Positions 1 through 14,600 of a stretch of DNA of 64,000 nucleotides are shown one piece after another. A program made the translations under genes and the position numbers. Origin of the DNA: Anas platyrhynchos (Eukaryota > Chordata > Aves > Anseriformes > Anatidae); NCBI RefSeq assembly GCF_047663525.1, contig NC_092605.1:6448001-6512000 (forward strand), in the 5' to 3' direction. The notes beneath the pieces are model-generated. The model did no database searches. It was not told the DNA's origin and was given only the letters and a program-made list of their open reading frames with translations. How positions within the stretch are numbered: position 1 is the stretch's first letter; every line of letters starts with the position of its first letter.

Positions 1-3000
1 GGGCCATCTGCTCTGCAAACGTCTCTCATCCCAAGCAAATGCTGAGCTGGGTAATATTGTGCTCTCTTGCACTGGTTTTCCTGTGGAGCAGGTGCTGTCT
101 CAGGGCCCTGTCTGGTGAGTTAGGGTATTTGCTCTGTGCTTAAATGCAATCTGGATCCTGAGAGATGGGTGATGTTTCCAGCCCTCAAGTTCACCTCAGG
201 TCAAAGCAATCTAGCATGTGTTAAAAATACAGCTGGACAGCCTTTAATCACTATATATTGCCTGGGCGGTGTTGGGTAAATTCATTATTAACAGGGAGGC
301 AGCACTAATGTTTTGCCAACATGCTCATGGGACTCAGATTAGGTGACTCTAAGTGGTGAGAAGCTGGATTTTGAGGTGGAGGGGTATTCACTGACCTGCC
401 ACTCTTCTGGATAAGGGTTCCTCCTTGTGTGTGTACTTCCCACTTTCAGAAGAGAGCTCAGGATCATCAGGTTGTTGGGAAGGTCACCGCCACCAGGCAG
501 TGATGAAAATCCTATTAGAACGACCCTTGCTTTTTGCCCTTGTATGTATTACGAGACCAACTTTAACCTTCTTCCTTGTTGTTCCTTTAATCCTCATCAA
601 AGCAGCATATGCTACGTATCCTTCTGCCATGTTAAAAAAAAAAAAAAAAAAAAAGGCTCCCAGCATGACCACAGAGGCTGTGAAAACACAGAGAATGAGC
701 TCTGTCTGGTAAGACATCTAACAGGACATTTCCAATGCCTGTTGTAGATACTTTTTCACAGCTTGGACTTGGAGTCTGTCAGTTCCACATATTGACTTGG
801 ACACTCTGATTTAACTGCAGCATGGCCCTTGAGGCTGGAGGTAGTCTGGGAGCATTTAATACATGCTGACATCCCTAGATTGCAGAGTCTGGGCCATCTA
901 ACAGTCTGGGTTCAAAGCCAGCAACGCTGAGAGTTGTTTCTGAAACCCTTGGAGACAAAAAGATTTTGCAAGCAATTGACTCTCCCTTTCCAGTGCCAGC
1001 CATGGAAAGGGGCTAAATATGACCAAGGAGCAGGCCTTCTATTGGCAGCTCTTCTGTGGTGGGAGATAAAGCAGCAGTTGTCACTTCCGTATATCAGGAA
1101 GAGAAGCTAAAACTCAGGGCAATTCATTTTCAGAACCTACCTCCTAGCCCAGAGCAGAGCTGGGGTCAGTGCCAGGAGGCCTGACTGCCAGGGTAGTCTC
1201 CCCAGGAGCCGAAGGCACCGCTGAACCATGGAACGATTCAGGCTGGAAGGGAATGATCCAACCCAGAGCCAACAACCAAATTGGATAAATTTGCTTGGAG
1301 CCTTGCCCATCGTGAAGACAACTTATGGTTTGAGTGATATATTCGCTTCGTGCCAAGACAATGTGGGAAACCATGGGTGGCAGCAAATTCTCTGTTCCTG
1401 GGGCAGATCCGCAATCCCAAAGCCAGCCAAAGGTCCTCGTATTGTGCCCAGTTCAGCTGTTGAGTCTCCAGCTGCTCTGGTGCCCCCGAGGGCTGTTTGC
1501 CATGGGGGGAGAGGAGCAGCTGGCTGCGCTATGTGAAGTGTCTGCCTTTTCCCAAGATACCCATTGTCTGTCTGTAGCATCAGCCTCCACCCTACTTGTT
1601 CACTCAGCCGTGGCGGATGCCTCTTTAATTAAAGAGGAGAAACAATTTGAGTTTTCATTTTCTTTTCTCAATCCCATTTCCAATTTCCATCAGAGTTTTT
1701 AGCCCTCTCTCCTTAATTTTTTCTTGAAGTTTTGATGTGGTGTCTTTGCTTTATGGGGTATTTGCCCTTAAATAAGGAAGAAATAGAACAGAAAGGGGGA
1801 TGAAGGGCGAAAAAAGCTTGTTTTGGGCCAGGGAATTAAGATCTTGAGTCAGATGGCTGCTGCAGTCATTAACATATTTACATTTTTGCTTAAGAGCCTG
1901 GTTGAGGATCAAGGGAGTTAAGGGTGATTGTCACTGAAATGCAGAGGAAACCTTGCATGAAATCGCCGTTAGTTTCCCATTGTTTGGGGACAGGGGGGCA
2001 ATCAGCCGTCCTCATCCCTGCGCTGGTTGGGTTGCACTTGTCTGCCCAAGGAGAGGGGCAGAGGACGAAGTAACCAAGCTGAAGGAAGCCTCCACGCTGA
2101 TTTAACCCAGGGAGCGCTTCCTCTGGGGCAGGACCCGGGGCTTGCTGCTGGCTGCCCGTCAGCTCTGGCCTCTCCGTGACACAGAGGTGCTTGCCTGGGC
2201 TCGTGGGACAGCCAGTCCTTACTGAGATCGTCATGGATAAATATATGAGGCGTCTAGTGAAGGTCAGTTGCTTTTATAATTGATGGACCCAAGTGTCTTG
2301 TGTGTGCCGTCACAGGCTGCTTTTGTGGTGCATGGAGGCTCTTCTTCTGCAGGACTGGCGCAGGGATTGAGGCAGATTGAAGTGTTGGGTGGATTTGGGG
2401 TGCTGTGGTGTCATGGTGACAGATGAGTTTAATGTTCCTTTATTTTGTTTGAATAAGTTTAAGTATAAATAAGAGAATTCCCTTACAGCTGGGGTTTACA
2501 GTAAAACATTCTGCTCTAGCTCGTGGAAACTGTGTTCTAGTCCTGTTCTGAGGCAGGCATTTTTGGTTCAGATGCCAGTTGTTTATTGTTCACCTATTGC
2601 TCTTTCATGCTGTTCAGACCCACAGTTCCAATTCAAACTTATTTCTAACTGGAATCAATGTCATAGTGCCTAAAAGAAAATTATACATGGTAACGTGGCA
2701 GAGGAAATTGGGCTGCCGAATACACTGATGGTACTGAAAATACCAGCTACCTTCTAATGCTGCTTTGGTGGGAAAAGCAGGAAGACAGTGCCCTGGAGGG
2801 GGAATGCTCGTGCCTAGTGGTGTAAAAGAAGCATCCTCAGAGCTGTCTTGTTTGTGGGTGCTGAACAGGCTTCAGCTGTCTGTCTGGAAAGCCAGCATCC
2901 AGCAACAGATGCGGACAGTACCGGCCTGAGTAGCAGGATCCTACCTGCTCCAGTGCTAGGGAGTCTGGAGTCATTATTGTGTCCTCGTGGGCTGGTTTGA

Positions 3001-5526
3001 AGTTCTGCAGTGCTTGTGTAATCCCTGTTCTTGGTTACAAAATATTTCTTTTTGGAATGCTTTAAAACAGAACAAAGTCTGGGAAAAGTGGTTCATGATC
3101 TGAGTAGCGTTTTTGTACTTGGGGAGCCTGCAGGCTTTGGCTCTTGTATCTCTTCTGGCCTTTGAAGGATCATCGACGTTGCCCACTGCTGTGGTGGTTG
3201 GTCTTTCTACAAAGTCAAACAGTGGGCACACAGCATGGGGGGAGATTCCTGTGCTTCAGTTGCTGACCCTGGCCCTCAAACTGGGAGGCATTCAAGCCTT
3301 CAAGGAGCAAATGGTTTTGCTCTAGATAAGATAAATTCTGACATCTTAAATGTCCAGACATACTTGAAGTGGTACAGTTAAGTAAGGTGTTGGTTGGGTC
3401 AAATGTTTTCAGGAAATGAGGATGAACACAGCAGTGTCTGTGGGATTGCAGGTGTTAGATCCATTCATTGAATGACTCATCTCTCTGCTTCTGCAAATTC
3501 CCCTTGAGAAAGGTCACCTCAGGTATTATGCTAGTAATACTTTATTTCCTGGGTATCTGTGCTCTGGGACTGGGCACTGCAAAATTCAGATTTCTTGGGC
3601 ATCCCAGCAAGAGCCCAAAAGCACCAGAGCTGAGCCTTTTGGAGAACCCCTATCTTTTGGGTTGGTTTTAGGATTCAGTTTGTTAAAGCATTAGAGCAGG
3701 GTGACTGGAGTAGGGGGAGCTGAACTTGTTCAGGGATTAATATTAAGCCCTTGTTTAACAGTAAACAGCTGATGAAATCCACCTTTGGCTCGAGGTGCCA
3801 GCTGTCAGGAAGGGTACATCCAGGCCACCTCACAAGGACAGAGCAACCTTTGGCAGGTGGTGGGGGTGAGCACCCAGCTCTGTCTTGGTTTGTGTTGTTC
3901 TGTGTAATCCACTTTTCCCAGCAGCTTCTACATGAAGAAGCTGCTGCTTTGACAAAATAGTACGCCAGCCCTGCTCCAGCATGGGACAGCGATCTCCCCT
4001 GCTCAGGTTAGGCAGCTCTTCCTCAGCAAAGCAGCCAGTGATAACAGAGTCCCCAGGAGCAGTGGGAGAAATGTACTCAACTCAGGCCAGAAGGAGCTGG
4101 AGCCAGGTCCTTGCACGCGGCAATGCATCCTCTAAACAAGCTGCCGTGCCTGAAGCCGCTCTGTGTTGTAGCAGCTCTGCTTACAGCTGAGCAGTGCCAG
4201 CCCTGTTGGCAGGCGGCATCCTCTGCCACATCCCTCTTCTCACCCGCTCCCTTGCCAAGGCAGCCTTTACTCTGCTGCGTCTGATCGAAGGCCCGGCGCC
4301 TGTTCAGCTTTTTTTCTGTTAGGAAAGAGTGAGAGGATTGTCAGGACCTTTTTGGCTCTGCCAAGGCCTTTTATGTCCCAAATGTTTTCATGAAAAGACT
4401 CCCTGACCACCCTGCCCCCTGACAGCCATTCACTCCAGCCAACAACTTGATATCATTATCTACAAAAGGAGGCCAGTGAGCACCAGGGAGCTTAGAGCCA
4501 AGTTTGGGAAATCAAAGGCAAATCTCCCAGCAACAGAATTCTGGCAGAGATGGGGCTGTGCCCCAACTAGCGCAGGATGGTCTGGCTGCCTGTGTCCGCT
4601 GGCTTTCAAAGCACAAAAGAAACATGCTTGGCGTGGTGCCAGCGCTGGCTTTGCTGGGGCTGGGGGTGTGCCCGCCTGCGTGCGAGGGCTGCCAGCAGAG
4701 TGCCCTGGGGAGCTCAGTGTCAGTCAGAGGCTGAAGCAGTTGGAAGTTTGAACAACCACGTGAAGCTGTCTCTTTTTGTTCAGTGACATTTTTAGGAGAT
4801 GAACCGTTCAGAGCGATGGAAAACAGCAACAGTTTTGGTCATTTCCCTCCAAATCTCACCTGGGACTTTCCTTCTATTGAGTTGGATTTACATTCTGAAA
4901 TAGGCATGTGGCTGCTTTGCCATTTTCAGTTTCACTTAATGCTATCTCCAAAGACGTTTTCCAATCCACCTCTAAAGAGCTTTTCAGCAGTGAAAGCACT
5001 TGCACTTTGAAGGCACCTATAGAGGCGATTTGGAAGGCTGACTATCAGGAGAACTGAGCAGAAGGGGCTCAAGGAGGGATGACATTCCTGTGTTGCAATT
5101 GTATTGGGAAATACAGGTGTAAAACTGGTTTCAGTATGCTTTGTCTCACAGACTGTGTCTCCAATCTGCTTGATAGTCAGATAGAGAGGGATATAAAAAA
5201 TAGCCAGGAGAAACGATGATATGGAGAATATAATTACAGAAGGTGAAGGGAAGGATACAGATGGTATCGTTAGAGAAGGTGAAGGGAGCTGACTTAGCTG
5301 AAGCTTGGATGGAGGTGGGATGATGATGCCTGGATTCATCCATCTCTGCAGGTGGGGGAAAAAAAGCAGGGTTTGTAGTTCCCTGTGAAAAGAAGCTGGA
5401 GGTCACCAAAATCTAGAGCAGCCCCCTGGATCCCTGCAGGTATGCATCAGACAATGAAAGCGTAGGAGGCCAGAGTTGTAGATAACATGGAATGGCTAAT
5501 TCTGGCACTTTCCCCTCCTGTTCCAG
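1..5526 (+). other. RHBDL3: RHBDL3 intron 1 (right-hand part)
   Basis: No exon could be supported here. There is no CpG island and no match to the expected N-terminal residues, so the first exon and promoter should be to the left. Contents are an A23 run (632-654), a perfect 18-bp palindrome at 1620-1637 in an AT-rich block, and a short direct repeat of agaaggtgaaggga near 5237 and 5274. Open frames here show no recognisable domain. Confidence 0.75.
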
Positions 5527-5685
5527 TTTGATCCTGACAACACTGGCTACATCAGCACCGAGAAGTTTCGTTCCCTTCTCCAGAGACACGGCTCAGAGCT
5601 GGACCCCCACAAGCTAGAGGTCCTCCTGGCCCTGGCAGACAGCAACTCAGAGGGAAGGATCTGCTACCAGGACTTCGTCAACCTG
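5527..5685 (+). CDS. RHBDL3: RHBDL3 exon 2 (EF-hand pair)
   Basis: 159 bp, phase 0 at both ends, flanked by ttccag and gtgagt. It encodes 53 residues starting [10 protein letters not shown]. The first loop ([12 protein letters not shown]) has Lys at position 12, where canonical EF-hands need Glu or Asp. The second loop ([12 protein letters not shown]) ends in Asp and has the central Gly and Ile, so it is the more likely calcium site. The phase fits a family exon 1 ending just before this Phe. Confidence 0.95.
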
Positions 5686-8600
5686 GTGAGTGCTCCGACT
5701 GGCAGGGCCTGTCAGTCCTTAGCTCTGCTTAAAATGCTGTCTAGAGAGGGACATCCTCCCTTCCTCCCTCAACATCACTGTTTGCTGTCTCCCTACATCA
5801 CACTGCATGGGCTTGCTGAAGCATTCAGTGGTGGCTGAACTCTTAAGCAAAGAGTCAAGTTGCTGATGATTTTTTCCAGGGAGACATGGTTGCATGGGAA
5901 GAACCTGTGGGAATTGTTGTAAGAAGAGCATTAAGCAGTGGTTGCTGATAGTTTAGAGGCTCTTCCTCTTGATATCAGTTGGTAGCTTTAATAAGGAGCC
6001 ATCTGTTCACAAGCAGAGGTCTGTCAGTCTGGGGGTCTCCTGTTGTATTGAAGGATTTCACCACTTCCAGAAAAAGCATATAGATGAATGTTTGTTGACT
6101 TGCTGGGTAGAGTCATATTGCACTGCTGGAGACATCTATAGCAGGAGGGAGATAGTGTTTCTGGGTCATGTTTGTTATAACCCAGGTAAGATGTCTCAGA
6201 CTGCATGAGTCGTGATCTGGATACCTCTTTATCTCTACTGATGTGTCAGTTAGTGAAGGGATCTCTCTGTTTTTCATCAAGGCAGTTTGGCCAGCCAGCA
6301 CAGATGTAGACGTGTGCTATTAGATACCCAAGATGGCCTAAAAATCTTTTATTTATTTATTTATTGCAAAACAGGTCTCTTAGGCAGTAGCTGTTCCAGG
6401 CACTTTGTCCTGTTCTTGCTCTGTCATTCCCCATCTGAGTCGCAGCAGACTTATTGCAGCAGGAAGAGAAACCTGGGTGTCAAAGGTTATGAGCAGAGAA
6501 TGACAGTGACGTTCTTCAGGTTTTGCTGGAAAGTTGGTTCTTGATGCAACATATAATCTGTTTAATTTGTAATAATTTGTAACCGTGTACCTGCAGTCAA
6601 CATGGGGATTTGATCCCTCATTTTGGGGGATTGGACTAGATGATCTTTCAAGGTCCCTTCCAATCCCTAACATTCTGTGATTCTGTGCTTTGTCATATTC
6701 ACTCGTGCATCGTCCTCTAGGTTTAGAAAAAAAGCGTATTCTAAATGTGAGACAAGGCATATAATCAGAAAAGCATTGTAACAGGGCACAGCTGTCAAGG
6801 ATCCGGGTTACAGCCTCAGTCTAGCAGTGGTCAGTGTGAAGATGAAATTACACGGATACAATGATATAAAATAGATCTGCTGGACCTAATTGAGCAGTAT
6901 TATTAGCCCTCTGCATGTAAAATAAATGAAGAACTATTAAGTACCTCACAGTGAGTGTGAGGTTTCTTTCAGTTCTACCTTAATAAACAGAGTGGTCAAT
7001 AGTACTCTGTGATCAGCAGTGTATTTATAGTAACAGCTGCTTGTTCTACGGTTTGGTATGTTCAAAGAACCATGTAAGCATTAACTAATCGAACAGCACA
7101 ACACTTAGGTAGCGGGAAGAGGTATCTTCTGACTTACTTTACAGAAATGATGGCCCAAGGCCAGCCAGAGCGTTGGCAGCAGGCTCAGGAAGAGAACAGG
7201 GCTTTTTCTCTCTCCTTGCTTTACTGAGCTTGAGAGCAGAGCAAGCTAATGAGACAGGTGGGAGGTGAAAGGCATGGACGGCCTCCTCCTCCTTTGGGAA
7301 ATGGGAGTTGGTAGCGGTCTGCACCTGCCTGAAGTGATTTCTGCAGAATGGCGAATTGCCTTCATTGCTGTTGAATGACTCCTGTAAAGAAGTCATTGAT
7401 TTTCTATCATCAGCCCTTCTATCCTCCTTATCTGCATTTTTCGCCCTTGCTAATCGATAGCTAATGCAAATGCCAGAACACTTAAATTACTTACAAGTGG
7501 CATCTTTCTCTCTCTTCCTCCAGTTGCTATTGATTTCCAACATCCAAAATTTTTAGGGCACCTTTTTCCCTTGCTAGTTTCCTGCTCCCAAACCTTCCAT
7601 GTGAACTTCCTGATGAAAAGAAACACCACAGTTGGCACACAATTGGAACTCTGAAGTTGGTGAAACACCTCTGATTCACTTTACAGGTGTCAATCTTGGA
7701 ACAAGCAGTTATGCGGGGCAGTATTAAGCATGTGCTTTGTGCTTGATGATCATCATCCATCTCTGCTTTTTGCTGAGTTTAATTTGTCTGTTTTGGTAGT
7801 TTAGAAAGAATCAATATGCTCTCAGAAATGATGGTGCTGGATCTGGGGACCAGGAAAGCTTGACCCTTTTCTAGATCCACAGAGTCTTTACAAGGCTGGC
7901 TCTGTATGTCTGCTTTTTAGTTCTTCATCAACATCCGTGAACAGATACCCTCACATGATCAAGCACTGCTGATCAGTGGATCCCTCATGGCCTCTCAACC
8001 ACATCCAAGGTACTAAAAATTTGAGCAAGAGGCAAAATGGCACCAATGAAACTCTGGCCACCAGAGGGGCTTTGAGGGGACGAAGGGGGCTGAGTATCTG
8101 AGATGTTTTTAGGTGCAGTTGTCAAAGCAGATGTGTGAAAGTAGTGGCGTTCCTACTGGGGTGGTTCACAAGCAGCCCTCATGGTTTCTTCCCAAGCTTG
8201 GTGATGAAAAGAGCTGATAAGCTACCTGCAACACTGTCTTACAAAGCTTCAAAGTCAAAGTGGTTATCCCCACAGCAGAAAGTAGGGTTTAACCAATGGT
8301 CCTCAAGGGAACTCAAATGTTCTTCCCTGGTCAGTTCCTGGGATACAATAATCCTCTCTGTTTTTTCTATAAGGTGTGTTCATTTTGATAAAAATTGAGT
8401 TGGGAGGGTCCTTCCTTTTTTCAGCCTTTCAAAACCCGTGATCTTTGCTGCGTTCCCTGGATGTGTGATAGAATGAGGTGCTGCTTATTCTGCAAGTGCT
8501 TGGATACTTGCTAGAGAGTCCAATGCTGAGAGATGCTGTTAGTGACTTCAGAAGCCATTGTAACTCTGTGATGTGATTATTTCCAAGAGATAGTACAGGC

Positions 8601-11600
8601 CATAAACTTCACAAAGCAATACTGTTGATTCACAGAGGGGCAAAGTGGAGGTGATTCAGGCTGCAGTGGTAGCTTGTGTTTTGTTCTTGTGAAAATAAAG
8701 TACATAACTCTTAGCCTTGCTCTGGAAAAGGAAAACTTCTATAAAACCTAGTGTTTAATAAAGCAGACTTACTAGAAAAGTAAATCACAGCTTATATGGA
8801 GACTAAAGCAAAATCTGTTTTGCAGCCCAATGGATCTCGCTGCCAGTGCAACTCCACAAAACAGCCTAGTTCTCTTGAACCAAGTATGTTGTAAAAGCTG
8901 ATGTAGATTTATTTAATGTGGTCCAGATTGGACCTGCCAGCATGGGACAGGAGAATTCTAGGGGAAGGGAGTGTGTTTGCCCCATTGCTTCAACACTGGC
9001 ACTACCCTGGGAGGTGCCCTAGTGCATACTGTAGGTCCCACTATCCCTGGTTTGGATTTCATGTTTAAAGGACAGGACTGGAAGTCAGGTGGACCTAAGT
9101 TTTGTTTCTGGCTCTGCAGCAGACGCACTGTGAATCTCTGAGACAGAGTTCATTGCATACCTTGGGAAAAGCAAAAACACTACTGCTTCCAGCAGAAATG
9201 TTTAGCTGTAGCTTTGCAGTAACTTGAAGTTGATGTCATATTGTGATGGTGAGCAAAATATATTAGCTAATTAAACCCATGTCCTTTGTTTTCCTGATGA
9301 AGGGTTAGCACCTGCTTTGCTTTCCCTGGCCTTGTTGGTTTTCAGGGACAGGCTAACTCTTTGTCATTTTCTGTGAGGCATTTTAAACACTGCGTAACAA
9401 TAATCAGGTCACCCTAATCCCAACTTTGCTGGTGCCAGCATCTTTACCCTCCAGAGGAAGATTTCCTTTCGTTTTTATGATTTTTCTCTCTGGTTTGCTT
9501 GGAGTATGCTGCCAGACTGCAAATCCTGTCACTTCGAGAGAAGAAATAAAATTGCAGATGCAGGCTAAGAACTCTGCAGCCTTTGCTACAAGTGATGGAT
9601 ACACAGGTCTATTGGCTGTGAGAGGAGGATAACTTTGCAATAGGTTCTTACTTCATGGAAGAGGCTGGAACATAAGCTGTTGGTGGAAGGTTGCCTTGTG
9701 CTATATCCTGCTGAGCTGAATGCTCAAAGGGAGACTTAATCTCAAAATAAGTTTCGAGTTGAGTGTTTTAAGATTAAAAGGCTGCTGCAGAATAACCCTG
9801 GACTTCAGTTCTAGTGGCCTTGTCTGATGCATGTAGTTTTGTTCTTCCTGCTGCTAATCTGGAAAGGTTTGTTGCAGGAAAAGCTACAGATTTCATAGCT
9901 CTATCTCTTCCTCTTTTTGTTTTGTACTAGCTGCACCACTGAACCAGGGCATGTACCCTGCCAACCATTAAGATGACTCCCATCGCTGACCTTGGGCTTT
10001 CCTTCAGCTTCCAATGGGACATCCATTTTAGTGCTTCCTCTGTCCTTGATTCACTGTCTTGGCTGAAACTCCAGGATTCCTGAGCTCTCATCCTGGCCTT
10101 AGTTCAGAGATATAATAAATATTTAATTTTTAAAAAGGTTTGAAAATCTCTTACTTCAGTATTTGTTCTAATATTATGCTGAGTAAGAAATGCTTCTTCT
10201 CAAGAGATGGATGGTTGTGCAAATGAGTGGTTATCTGATTGTGTCCTTATCCATCCCCTACCTCCTCAACATATTAAAGCCCTCACTGGGGTGAAAGTTC
10301 TTACTCCAGGGAGCACTTCCAGGAACTGGATATCCTCCTGACAGGTGTTCTTCACTGCTTTTGTGTTGTTTTCCTTTCCATTTTGGAGAAAATGAGTCGT
10401 GTATCGTTTTTAATACTCCAAGAGCTTCTTGCATCTCCTGAGGGGGGAAAAAAGCCACCAGGGGGTCAGGTGGGTATCTTGAAACTGAGTAACCGGCATG
10501 CAAGAACTTCTTTTGAAGAGTGTTCAGCTTGTACATTGATCTGACTCCATTAGATACTGGCTGCGTATACCAGCAGAAGAGAGCATTTTCTTCCAAGTGA
10601 ACTAGTTGGGCCAATCATTATGCCAAATAAAGTGGAACTTAGCATAGAAATTTCCATCCTTAACCATGGTTCCTCAGCTGTTTCCAATCACATACAGTTG
10701 AAACTTGAGAAGCATGATGTCAACTTCAATGGTCATTTTAATTGTGTATGTATCTAAAATGCATAAGTGAATGGGAAATATTATAAAGGTATTTTAAAAG
10801 AAAGCTGCTTCAGAAAATAAAGTCTGGATTCACTTCAGATGGAGAATCCTTCCCAGTACTGAAGGAAAATGAACATGTGCTGGGGTTTTGAGGTTTCAAA
10901 GTCTGCTGCATTTTGACACAAAGTTATTTGAAACAGTAAGTTTGACTTGTCTTGTAAGTGCCCTTGTACTGTGGTTTACCTTTTCTAATGGAGGTGCTGG
11001 AAGCCTGGGACATTTAATAAGAGTCCAGACAAGGCCTTGAGCAGGGAAGACTCCTGCAATGACAGCGATAATTTATTTGTTTTCTCCTGCACTTTTCTTG
11101 AATCCCCAGAAGAAACCACTGCTTGGTCAAAGCTAATCAGGATATTTCCTTTTGTATCCATACTGTTTGGGAAAGGAAAATACTACCAGGTTGGTGCAGA
11201 GGATGTGAACATCTGTGACAGATGAACTTAATGCTGAGCTATGTGTTTTGGGCAAAGCAGTCTTTACCCACATTAGCATTTTGTAGAAGTGCATATTGAG
11301 GGAAGGAAATAAATGTGAATCTTGAAAGCAAAATTGATTGGAAAAGCTGCATTTGTAAGTAAAGTGGGTTATAAAACTAGAGCTGACAGAAGCTTTTAAA
11401 AAAGCATGTGCTAACTTCTGATTTAGTGCTCTGTCTCTTGGAGGATCAGAGCTGGAGAGCCGAATGCATTGCTTGTCGTTGTATGTGTTTAATAATAGCT
11501 GCAGACCAACCTCAGAGGTGCCAATACCTAGTGGGTGGAAGTCCACATTTTTCTGAACTTCCTGCATGAGTCTGAATAAAAACCATAAAGAGAGCACTGT

Positions 11601-14600
11601 GCCCCACACAAGCCATGTAACTGGACATGGGGAAATGCTACCTGACTTGGCTGTCTTTTTTTGTACCCTTGTGAAGGGCAGCAGCAGTAATATAGATAGC
11701 CAAGAAACCTGGAGAAGTTCGTCTGCTAGTAGGAAAAGCCAGGTTCCACTGTAAATTGTAGGCAATCTGAGATTAATTCTAGATTGACGTGTCCTGAACA
11801 AAAACATGGCTTTGTAATCCACTGAAGTTTTACACTGTCCCATACTAGGCTGCAAGGACTCATCCTAAATTTTGTCATTTTCAATATAGAAAACAGATTC
11901 CTACCTAAGTGGGCAAAAACTGTCCTTCCCATCCGATGCATCAAACGCACCCTTTGAGCAGAGCTGTAGCACTAAGCCTGCTTTTGTTTTGGTGTGTTAA
12001 TACCGAAGGGCAGTGATGGCAGCAAATGGTTACAGGTCATGTCAGCCTGGCTGTTTTGCAAGGGAAATTTCTCTCTGCATAATAACTATTTGCAGGCATG
12101 AAGGACTAAGGGAACATGTTGTTTCCTCTCCCCTGATTCCCCATATACTATTTTCTGTACTCATCTGCCCGTAGCTTTAATATCATGCTCATTAAAGAAA
12201 TCCCAGATCAATTGCATGAAGAGAAGTGGGGCGGGCTGCCCAGGGCTTCTGGAGCTGTAATAACATGCAGGCCGACAATGGGTCTAGTGTTCCTTCAGCT
12301 GATGATTAAATACTTGGCTCATAAATACCAATATTATGTAATTCCTAAATCAAGTCAGCAAATTGTGACCATATGGGAGACTTTCTCTTTGGAAAGATTT
12401 GAGTATTCCAAAGTCAGTCTGAGGAACAAAATAGGCTTCTTATCAGGGGTTGGTGAGAGCAGCAGTAGTGACTTAATCCTCTGTCTTTCCTTGTGCCTTG
12501 GTTTCACTTCACCTCCTAGCTTGAGATAAAAACCATGATCCTAAGGCCTGTGAGGTTATGTGAGTAGGCCCAGGACTGCGGTGTTTGCTTGAGTCCTGGC
12601 AGTCAGCTGTGCTGCCTCTTCAGAGCTTGTTGGCATGGTGGGCAATGAGTGCAGGTGGGGACCAGCAGGATGTCTTCTTACTGAAAGGCCTAATTTTAAC
12701 GGGTGCTGAGTACATCCAGTCATCTGTATTTTAATGGGTTGTGGGAGCTTTTGGGCATGTGAAGTGTGTTCCTGACGCTCTGTGTGTCCCTGCCTTACTT
12801 GGGTGTAAAACCATGCCAAGGCTATGGCATTTAGAGGGAACTTGGGCCTTCTTTCAATATCCTCTGCTCAAAAGGAGACTTGACAAATATTTTTTTTTTT
12901 ATGTTTTTGCCTGAGGTGGCAGGAGGTTTAGCTAGCGCTCTTAAGGGCTGTGAACAGTTAGAGTTGTAATTATGGGTACCAAAAGGCTTTTAATTTTCTA
13001 GGTAAATTGAAACCTGGCTCCTACTGACACAGCACCTGCTGTGGGTAGATTCAGGGAGTTGCCTGTTCCTTGCCAGTCTTGTTCCCTCCAAGGAGTGTGG
13101 TGTGTTGCAATCTGGGAAGAATACCTGGTGCTGTATCCTCTGCAGGACTGCAACAGTTCAAGACCTGCTCCGTTTCATTTGCAGGCAGTTTTCTCATTGC
13201 CTCTTTGCTAAGAGTGCCTCACAGTGTATAGAAATAACCTTGTTGTTTGTGTCTGAGGCAAGGGCTTTCTCCAGCAGTCACATTTGCTACCCAGAGAGCT
13301 GTCAGCATTTTGCTCAAGGGTTTCTCTTGCTCTTGTAATATCAACATTTACTGCTTTTCCATCACTACTGGTTTAAATAACTCTTGGCATTTTATCATCC
13401 AGATGTGACCAGAAACAACCAATATGGAACACCTTGTAAAAATAATGGAGTGTGAGAACAGGTAGTTGAGAGAACAAAGGTACAACTGTCTGTCATCATT
13501 CGTTGGAGGAAATCATTGTCATGAGCTTCCCTTTTATCTTCTTTGTGACATGTGAGAGGTCCTGTTTTATTTTCCTGTTTTGGAGGAGGAAGCCAGGGCT
13601 CTCTGCTGGACAGAAGGTCCTGAGGTCAGTGCAACCTAGTGATCAGAGAATTCCAGCAACCTGGATTCTTCCACTAACTCTATTGTATGACCTTGGGCTC
13701 GACTCCCACTTAGTGCTGGGAGGTCCAGCTTCTCACCACCTCAGAAGAGCCACAAGCTTCATTCATCTGAGATGTGACTTCCACAGGGATCCTACAGTAT
13801 TCCACTTTTATCAATAGCAAGGAGACATTTCTCTTGTGCTTGATTATTACATTGAGGAATGCCTTCAGAAACATCATCCTGATGAATTTGCACTGATCTG
13901 ACTGTTGTTTGAGTTCTCTGGGCAGCATTAGCAGTAAAACAGAGCAGGACACTGAACTGATGTTGATACGCTAAATTCAGGCAATTGAACTGAGCAGTTT
14001 CCTTTTGCCATGCTTAGCAATAACAGTGAGATTCAGTGGTGCTTGAGTTGGGATTCTCCGCTGAATAAATGCAAGGAAATTTGTTACAATCTTAGCATGG
14101 ATACAAATGTTGGCAGCCTCTGGGAATTCCCTCTCGTCTCTTTTACCAGTGTCTGCAGCAAGGAGGTGATCCTCTGCTGAGAATAGTCAGCAAGCTTTGA
14201 TGCTGAACTGCAATGATCATTTTCTTTGATTTGATCAGGAAACTATGGTCTTCCACTGAAGTGCTGTAGCAGGAAAAGGTGCTGATCGCTTTGTAGTAGG
14301 CAGGCAAATCATATCTATTGCTGTAATTAGAATAGATGTTACAGCAGCTTCAGGTGACTGTCAGGTATTTGCATCTGTAGTAGGCAAACGTAGCTTCAAT
14401 CTCAATTTAATCTCATCCACAAGAGGAGTGAAGCCAGAGAGAACAGAATAAACTCTGCAAGGGAGCATCCATGGTGTGTCTCTGACAGGCAGCGAACTTG
14501 AGCCAGTGCAAGGTCATTAGATGACTAAAGGTGATTGATGAAACAGAGGGATGTTGATCACCCACAAAAGCTAAGAAAAGCCTTTCACCTGATAGATGTT

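Noticed and set aside
632..654. A23 run as the tail of a processed pseudogene
   Set aside because: No recognisable coding sequence precedes it and no target-site duplication is evident.
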